From positions 477,177,260 to 477,241,259 of the forward strand of contig NC_134357.1 of assembly GCF_048569485.1 (NCBI RefSeq): a stretch of DNA of 64,000 bases, written 5' to 3'. The DNA comes from Anomaloglossus baeobatrachus. Its lineage: Eukaryota; Chordata; Amphibia; Anura; Aromobatidae. The notes below the pieces were generated by a model. It did not search any database. It was not told the origin of the DNA and worked only from the letters and a program-made list of their open reading frames with translations. This document shows, piece by piece, positions 57,744 through 64,000 of this stretch (position 1 is its first letter; each line of letters begins with the position of its first letter). Both the position numbers and the translations under genes were made by a program.

Positions 57744-58161
57744 TAAAGAGGTCATCCACTAATTTTAAATTGATGACGTATTTTTAGGATAGGTCATCAA
57801 TGTCTGATCAGCCGGGGTCCTACACCCCAAACCCCCACCGATCAGCTGTTCTAAGTGCCAGTGATGGCAGTAGGTGGGTGTAAATGCTCAGTTCCGGAGC
57901 TGTCCCTTCAACGACAGCGACCACAGCTGGGTACTGCACATCTGCCTCCCATTCAAATCAATAGGAGGTGGATGTGCAGTACCTGGCCATGGGCTCTATC
58001 AGAAAAAGGGATAGCTGGGGAACTGAGCATTTGCTGCTGCCACCAGTACTGAAAACAGCTGATCGGTGGGGGTGCAGGGTATCGGACCCCAGCCAATCAG
58101 ACAATGATGACCTATCCTAAGAACAGGCTATCAATGTAAAAGTAGTGGATAACCTCTTTAA
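57744..58161. mobile_element. Foldback MITE with AAAGAGGTYATCCACTA ends
   Basis: The ends TAAAGAGGTCATCCACTA and TAGTGGATAACCTCTTTA are inverted matches. The inner arms GGATAGGTCATCAATGTCTG and CAGACAATGATGACCTATCC also pair, as do CCCCCACCGATCAGCTGTT and AACAGCTGATCGGTGGGGG. No protein is encoded. The family is not assigned. Confidence 0.75.
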
Positions 58162-58398
58162 AGCCCAGATCAGACCCCCTAAACAAATACAAAACTCAGA
58201 TTCCAAAATCAACATAAAAGCCATAAAAAATACACCTCATATCAAACCACTTTGAAGATAATCAAACATCTAAATACAGACCAGTCTCATTTAAATAAAG
58301 ACCCCCAGACCAGCCCCCTTAAAAAAATGCAGTCCCCACCCAGTCTAGATTCAATTGATATCTCATTGTTTCATCCCCCTTCACTTCCAGGGTGCAAC

Positions 58399-58849
58399 TA
58401 AGGGCTAGGACACACAGACAAAAAAATGGCCCGTGTGGAATGCGATAAAAAATTGCATTCCACTCAGACCCATGTTATTCATTGGGGCCATTCCCATTTG
58501 CGAATATTTACTCATCCCTTATCGGACCAAGAAAACAGTCGCAGCATGCTGCTGGTGCAATCCGATCTGCATTCACTTGCACCCATACAAGTCTATGTAT
58601 GCGAGTGAAACATCGCACTGCACTCGGATGACACCGGAGTGCAGTGCGATAGTTGCATCAGCTGACAATGGAGGGGATAGGGAGATTAATCCCTTTCTCT
58701 ACTCCGCAGTGCCCACTCCCCCCCCCCCGCAGCTCGCAGCTCTGTTCCGATTGGCTTACACTCGCAGCACAGCGGAAGCCGAGGGTCATAAGCATATCGC
58801 ATCCGATGCACTCGCATCCGATGCCATATGCTCATGTAGCCCAGCCTAA
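58399..58849. mobile_element. Harbinger-type MITE, TAA target, first of an abutting pair
   Basis: The body (58402-58846) starts GGGCTAGGACACACAGAC and ends CTCATGTAGCCCAGCC, with TAA on both sides. Interior CG-rich words such as GCATCCGATGC recur. Confidence 0.6.
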
Positions 58850-59487
58850 GGCCTGTTTCAGATATCAGTGATCCTGGTACATATGTGACAGCTTTTATAC
58901 GTACCGGAATCATGGATATACGCAGATCCATTAAAATCAATAGGTCTGCGTACACATCAGTGATTTTTCACTGACCATCTCTCCATGTGGCATACACGCA
59001 TGTCCGTGTTAACGCACGGAGACATGTCCGTTTTTTTGTGGCACCACTGATGTCACACGGAACACACAGTGGTGTTTTCTGTGAAATACATACTAGAAAA
59101 ACATGTACATATACGTAAAATAATAAGCTTTTTAAACTCACCAGTCTCCAGCGATGCTGTCTTCAGCCACTGTTGTCTCTGCTTCCAGGCCGGCTAATTA
59201 TTCTCATACATATGCATTTACTCACCGCACAGCCGACCTGGAAGTAGCTGCAGAGGGGAGACAGCCGCAACCGGAGACAGGAGAGTCGGAGATTCAGCAC
59301 TATGGAAAGCAGGAGCGAGGACAGGGGACTTTGGAATATCTGATCACCATGTGCTATCACGGATCACGGATGGCACATGGAGTACACACATGTGCCGTTA
59401 AATCACGGCACACGGAGGGACATATGCGTTTTTAACACGTCAGCGAAAAACGTCTGTATTTTTCACTGACGTGTGAAAAAGGCCTAA
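58847..59487. mobile_element. Harbinger-type MITE, TAA target, second of the pair
   Basis: The body (58850-59484) starts GGCCTGTTTCAGATATCAG and ends GACGTGTGAAAAAGGCC, with TAA at 58847-58849 (shared with the preceding element) and 59485-59487. Its CACGGAGACATGTCCG-type interior resembles the MITE at 38208, so they are probably related. Confidence 0.7.
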
Positions 59488-59690
59488 AGCTGTGTCTGAT
59501 AAAAAAGGTAGTCATAGCAGATTTGCCGGGGCCCTAACAATACTCGTAATTGGACAGCTTAGGAGTCTACAACTGTAATGTAGCCAGAAGGATAGCTAGA
59601 TATTCCAGGGTCAGGTAACTAAGGTCTTGGAGGCCAGAAGGCATGGTTCTAAAGCTCAGACTGGAACGTTTACAATATTCACAATAAATA

Positions 59691-60486
59691 TGTGGCACCC
59701 TGGACAAGCCAGAACGTCACAGGTACTGCAACAACACACCCCACACCCCGGTTAGGAACATCAAAGTCAGACACAAATCATTGTTGCCTCCCTCCAGGGG
59801 CTGATGTCCACACCAGGTGGGGCGGAGCCAGGCGGTTGGCTCCTCCTACCGAGGAGTTCACAGTCCGCCACAGCTAGAGTTCCCAGGGCCAGCGCCTGCG
59901 GGCAAAAGGGGGCTCCTCCGGCAAATATACCACTGGGGAGCGGGTTACCGGTGGGAGGCCATCGGGGCCGAGAACATAACACCGCTGCAGGGAGAGACAG
60001 TTACCGCCAACCTACCGGGAGTGACCGTCGCAGCCGCCTGTGGGACTCGTCCATCCAGCCGTTTGTTTTACCAGAGACTCCGTGTGCGTTACTTGCTGAG
60101 TAAGTACCACCATGCCGCCTGGCACTGCGCTGCCCCGCGACCCTGCACCTGGCCAAGCCCCGCAATCCACCAAACAGACAACAACTCCGGGCCCCGGGAC
60201 TACCAAAATCCCCCTACCCACGGAGGGGAGGACAAACATACCAGCTGCTCCCTGCCATTGCTCCCGGGGTCCCCGTACAGAGCAGCGGTGGTGCCCCAAT
60301 CTCACCACACACCGTGGGTGGCGTCACAAACCGACATCCCAAACACCAACAAACCACCTCTTTCACTCACGGGCGAGGAGCGCCGCTCGAGTCCCCGGAT
60401 CCGGCCCACCGCTCGAGCCACCGAGCAGCAGTAGCAGCAGCGCCGGACCCGAGTGTGGTGAGCGCAGCGCCCCGCCGCCCGTGACA
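59691..60486 (-). mobile_element. Solo LTR, related to the one at 35116, inverted
   Basis: TGTGGCACCCTGGACAAGCC...CGCCCGTGACA is the reverse complement, with divergence, of the 35116-36296 LTR (shared GGTGGCGTCACAAAC, GAGCGGCGCTCC). It is about 800 bp against 1181 bp, so parts are deleted. A clear target duplication was not found. Confidence 0.6.
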
Positions 60487-60955
60487 ACTACAAGCAATAG
60501 GGAAGCTTCTTCTCCCTCCTCCCCCTCTCTTCACAGTGACCACTTCACATAAAACTGAGTATACTCACTACATTCTCCCATAAAAGTCAAGACTCAAGTC
60601 CCATTCTGGAACTGTTGCTTCAATCAATAAAAACAAAACAAAAAAACTGCAACTTAAAAAATAGAACAGATGACATAATGTGTTAGTAAAAAATTTAATT
60701 AGTTGAAAAATCAATTACGATCCTTTAACATGATGTTTAGCTTCTGGATCTTCAGTATTCTATGATTAGGATGTAAATCATATTCCAACCTAGAAAAGAA
60801 TAAATATACACGTTAAAAGTCAAAATTAATGATTTTTTTTCATCGACATGATGTGTCAGCAGAGTTTTACAAAAATTTGTATTTCTACCACTAGATGGCC
60901 AGTGCTGTTTTTGGAGCTAGTATCACGTAAATACAGAAGTGCATTAACTGACGAA
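60487..60955. other. Non-coding, no feature recognised
   Basis: AT-rich sequence between the LTR and hAT element 2. Confidence 0.4.
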
Positions 60956-61384
60956 TAGTGATGAGCGAGTACTAAAAAGCTCGGGTGCTCGAGGCTCGGG
61001 CCGAGCATCCCAAGATACTCGTGTACTCGGCCCGAGCACCGAGCCCAATGTTATCCTATGGGAGACCCGAGTATTTTTGTGAAATGACCCCCGGCAGCAT
61101 GTAGAAACCCTAAAAATGGCACAAAAGTCTCAGAAGAGTGCTCAAATGACATGGCAACAGCATGGGGAAGACCCCTTGAAGCATTTATCACTCAAAAGTC
61201 ACAGCTGTGAACAATTTTCTCCGAGTTTTACGCCATTTTTACGGACTCACCAGAAAACCTTCAAAAATGACACCAAAATGAATTTTCATGGCGGAAATGT
61301 TAAGGGCACATACCCAATAGTGAGATAGAGCTAATGTATGTTGCTTTTTGAGATTAATACATGAAAGATTTTACGTAAAACATT

Positions 61385-62830
61385 GTGTGGCACTCCGATG
61401 TCCCTGAGAAGAGACGTACATAAAGGCCTCTGAGTCTAATGTGCCCATTTTGAGGAAGTGAGTCTTTGTAGTATTTTCCTTTGCCAGGGCAGTCCAAAAT
61501 TGTGAGGTTCACCAATGCCCCTGCATACAGACGTGCATGAGGGCCTGTAAACCTGAAGTGCCCATTGTAAGGAATTGGGTCTATTGTAGTATAGCCCTTA
61601 GGCAGGGCAGCCAAAAATTGGGAGGCTCCACGTTGTCCCTGGATAGAGACGTGCATGAGGGCCTGTAAACCTGAAGTGCCCATTGTAAGGAAGTGGGTCT
61701 ATTGTAGTATAGCCCTTTGTCAGGGCAGCCAAAAATTGGGAGGCTCCACATTGTCCCTGGATAGAGATGTGCATGAGGGCCTGTAAACCTGAAGTGCCCA
61801 TTGTAAGGAAGTGGGTCTATTGTAGTATAGCCCTTTGGCAGGGCAGCCAAAAATTGGGAGGCTCCACATTGTCCCTGGATAGAGATGTGCATGAGGGCCT
61901 GTAAACCTGAAGTGCCCATTGTAAGGAAGTGGGTCTATTGTAGTATAGCCCTTTGGCAGGGCAGCCAAAAATTGGGAGGCTCCACATTGTCCCTGGATAG
62001 AGATGTGCATGAGGGCCTGTAAACCTGAAGTGCCCATTGTAAGGAAGTGGGTCTATTGTAGTATAGCCCTTTGGCAGGGCAGCCAAAAATTGGGAGGCTC
62101 CACATTGTCCCTGGATAGAGATGTGCATGAGGGCCTGTAAACCTGAAGTGCCCATTGTAAGGAAGTGGGTCTATTGTACTATAGCCCTTTGGCAGGGCAG
62201 CCAAAAATTGGGAGGCTCCACATTGTCCCTGGATAGAGATGTGCATGAGGGCTTGTAAACCTGAAGTGCCCATTGTAAGGAAGTGGGTCTATTGTAGTAT
62301 AGCCCTTTGGCAGGGCAGCCAAAAATTGGGAGGCTCCACGTTGTCCCTGGATAGAGACGTGCATGATGGCCTGTAAACCTGAAGTGCCCACTGTAAGGAA
62401 GTGGGTCTATTGTAGTATAGCCCTTTGGCAGGGCAGCCAAAAATTGGGAGGCTCCACATTGTCCCTGGATAGAGATGTGCATGAGGGCCTGTAAACCTGA
62501 AGTGCCCATTGTAAGGAAGTGGGTCTATTGTAGTATAGCCCTTTGGCAGGGCAGCCAAAAATTGGGAGGCTCCACATTGTCCCTGGATAGAGATGTGCAT
62601 GAGGGCTTGTAAACCTGAAGTGCCCATTGTAAGGAAGTGGGTCTATTGTAGTATAGCCCTTTGGCAGGGCAGCCAAAAATTGGGAGGCTCCACGTTGTCC
62701 CTGGATAGAGACGTGCATGATGGCCTGTAAACCTGAAGTGCCCACTGTAAGGAAGTGGGTCTATTGTAGTATAGCCCTTTGGCAGGGCAGCCAAAAATTG
62801 GGAGGCTCCACGTTGTCCCTGGATAGAGAC
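61385..62830. repeat. Thirteen tandem copies of a 118-bp unit
   Basis: Units start every 118 bp from about 61385 to 62801 (GGGAGGCTCCACATTGTCCC marks most). The first two are diverged, the last is partial. Variants 'GAGGGCTTG' (62250, 62604) and 'GATGGCC...CCCACTG' (about 62365, 62719) recur 354 bp apart, so three units were copied as a block. Since 118 is not a multiple of 3, the long frames on the minus strand here are repeat artefacts. Confidence 0.95.
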
Positions 62831-62981
62831 CTGTTAGGTTCTTAGTGCCTCCGTGCTTGCATTTAAAAACCGCACGTGTGTGCCTGTTGGTGGCAGCTTT
62901 CCGCTGCACTTGTGTGCGTTTTGCAAAAACGTGGATATAACGCACAAGTCTAGTGAATACACATCAGCACAGCATTGCAAA

Positions 62982-64000
62982 ATGCGCAAGGGCGTTGTCA
63001 ACGAACAAGGAAGTGGATGTGATGGTGGTGCAGGCAGAGACCGAGGTCGTGTGCAAGCTCTAATTTCGCCACAACAAAGGGCCACATCTACTCGCTCGCA
63101 CGTCCTGTCCCAAATTCTTGGGGACCGCAGCAGTACACCGCTCTTGAACCAAGACCAGTGTCAACAGGTTGTTAGTTGGATAGCGGATAATGCTTCCAGT
63201 CAGATTGGCACCACCACAAACACTCTGTCTTCCACACGGTCAAGTGTCAGTAGCCGTGATACTGCACCGCACATTTCAGAACCTGATCCTCCTTCCTACC
63301 ACCAGGCCGAGTACACGTCCACGGACATTACTGATCCCACACTTGGACACTCGGAAGAGCTGTTCGTTCACGTTTCCATTCACACATTCTGGCCTCTCAC
63401 CAGCTCCTGTTGAAGTGGGCCATGACGAGATTGTATGTACAGATGCCCAAATATTTGAGCAGCCACGTTCTCACAAAGTTGGCAACGTGTCTCAACAAGG
63501 GGTGGACGATGATGAGACACAATTGTCAGGAAGTCAGGAGGAGCAGGGTGCGGAAGAGGAAGACGACGTGGTGGATGATCCAGTAACTGACCCAACCTGG
63601 CAGGAGGATATGCAGAGCGAGGACAGCAGTGCACAGGGGGAGGGAGGCGTAGCATACCAACAGGCAGTAAGAAGCAGGGTGGTGGCCCCAGGCAGACGTC
63701 AGGCAACTGTTCCCCGGAACAACACGACACAAGGTGCCTGTACAAATGTTAGGTCTTCCCGAGTCTGGCAGCTTTTTAAGTTGGCTCCAGATGATTCTAA
63801 AAAGGCTATTTGCAACACCTGCCGTGCCAGCATCAGCAGGGGTACCAAAACTAGCAGCCTGACCACCACCAGCATGATCAGGCACATGTCAGCCAAGCAC
63901 CCGACTTTGTGGGAAGTACAACAGAGTCGAGGAGCAGTGCTTGCTGATGTCACTGCTACGTCTTCGCTTGTTGTGCATGCAAGCCAATCCCCTGTCCATG
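62982..64000 (+). pseudogene. hAT transposase, N-terminal part with BED zinc finger
   Basis: From ATG 62982 it reads MRKGVVNEQGSGCDGGAGRD, a low-complexity acidic region (DDVVDDPVTDPTWQEDMQSE), then a BED finger at about 63750-63900. The finger is VWQLFKLAPDDSKKAICNTC and then SLTTTSMIRHMSAKHP, with the CxxC and HxxxxH ligands present. The catalytic region lies beyond the window. A tandem GTTC duplication at 63362-63369 shifts the frame just before APVEVGHDE, so this copy looks inactive unless a different start or splice is used. It would bind the element's own ends. Confidence 0.75.

Larger units (their letters stand above)
60956..64000 (+). mobile_element. hAT element 2, cut by the window edge
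   Basis: It starts TAGTGATGAGCGAGTAC, matching the terminus of hAT element 1 (TAGAGATGAGCG). TGCTCG/CGAGCA palindromic words follow at 60985-61050, then the 118-bp array, then a ZBED-type transposase on the plus strand. The right terminus and the 8-bp duplication lie outside the window. Confidence 0.8.

Noticed and set aside
61354-62945. Long overlapping minus-strand frames (MGTSGLQALMHISIQG...)
   Set aside because: They come from the 118-bp tandem array, are open in all three phases in turn and show no domain.
10-64000. CRISPR arrays, bacterial operons, ribosome binding sites
   Set aside because: Spliced Ig exons and vertebrate repeats show nuclear animal DNA. The tandem arrays have no spacer-repeat structure.

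Overview
The window looks like gene-poor, repeat-rich nuclear DNA from a vertebrate, most likely a frog or toad. The basis is the repeat mix: T2/Kolobok-type MITEs (TTAA target, ends AAGGGAACCTGTCA), TAA-targeted Harbinger-type MITEs, ZBED-type hAT elements, Tc1 relics, Penelope-like elements with GIY-YIG endonucleases, and chromodomain gypsy elements. All coding sequence that can be assigned to the host has vertebrate splice signals. The species is not determined.

One host gene can be built exon by exon on the + strand. A signal-peptide exon (11408-11471), an Ig-like exon (42030-42293), a 24-nt microexon (49966-49989), a second Ig-like exon (52798-53069) and a short hydrophobic terminal exon with a stop (56605-56679) are all bounded by good GT/AG sites and agree in phase. 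Together they encode 232 residues: a secretory signal, two tandem Ig domains and a tail like a GPI-anchor signal. Domain 2 most resembles CD7 from memory. The introns are about 30.6, 7.7, 2.8 and 3.5 kb and consist mostly of mobile DNA. A possible membrane-spanning exon of another gene lies at about 8.4 kb and is weak.

Layout: 0-6.9 kb holds a Tc1 relic, SINE-like pieces, a Penelope relic and a four-armed inverted duplication. 7.0-11.4 kb holds several MITEs and a LINE 3' end that abuts exon 1. 11.8-13.3 kb is a T2 MITE with a Tc1 element inside. 13.7-29.8 kb is a head-to-head pair of Penelope-like elements; the minus-strand copy carries a 6.9-kb hAT element with a perfect 8-bp target duplication and a truncated Tc1. 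29.9-33.3 kb is a non-autonomous LTR element with paired 1068-bp LTRs, and 34.4-36.6 kb is an LTR with another LTR nested in it. 38.2-41.0 kb holds a MITE, a foldback element and a 1-kb minisatellite. 43.2-49.6 kb is a young-looking gypsy/chromovirus element with 1148-bp LTRs, antisense in intron 2. 50.0-52.7 kb is a MITE nest. 53.3-56.5 kb has two solo LTRs with target duplications. 57.2-60.5 kb has more MITEs and another LTR, and 60.96 kb to the end is a second hAT element, cut by the window edge.

The host gene stands alone as a possible cell-surface receptor or ligand. The other genes belong to mobile elements and tell an insertion history rather than a pathway. All motif and family assignments are by eye, without database searches.
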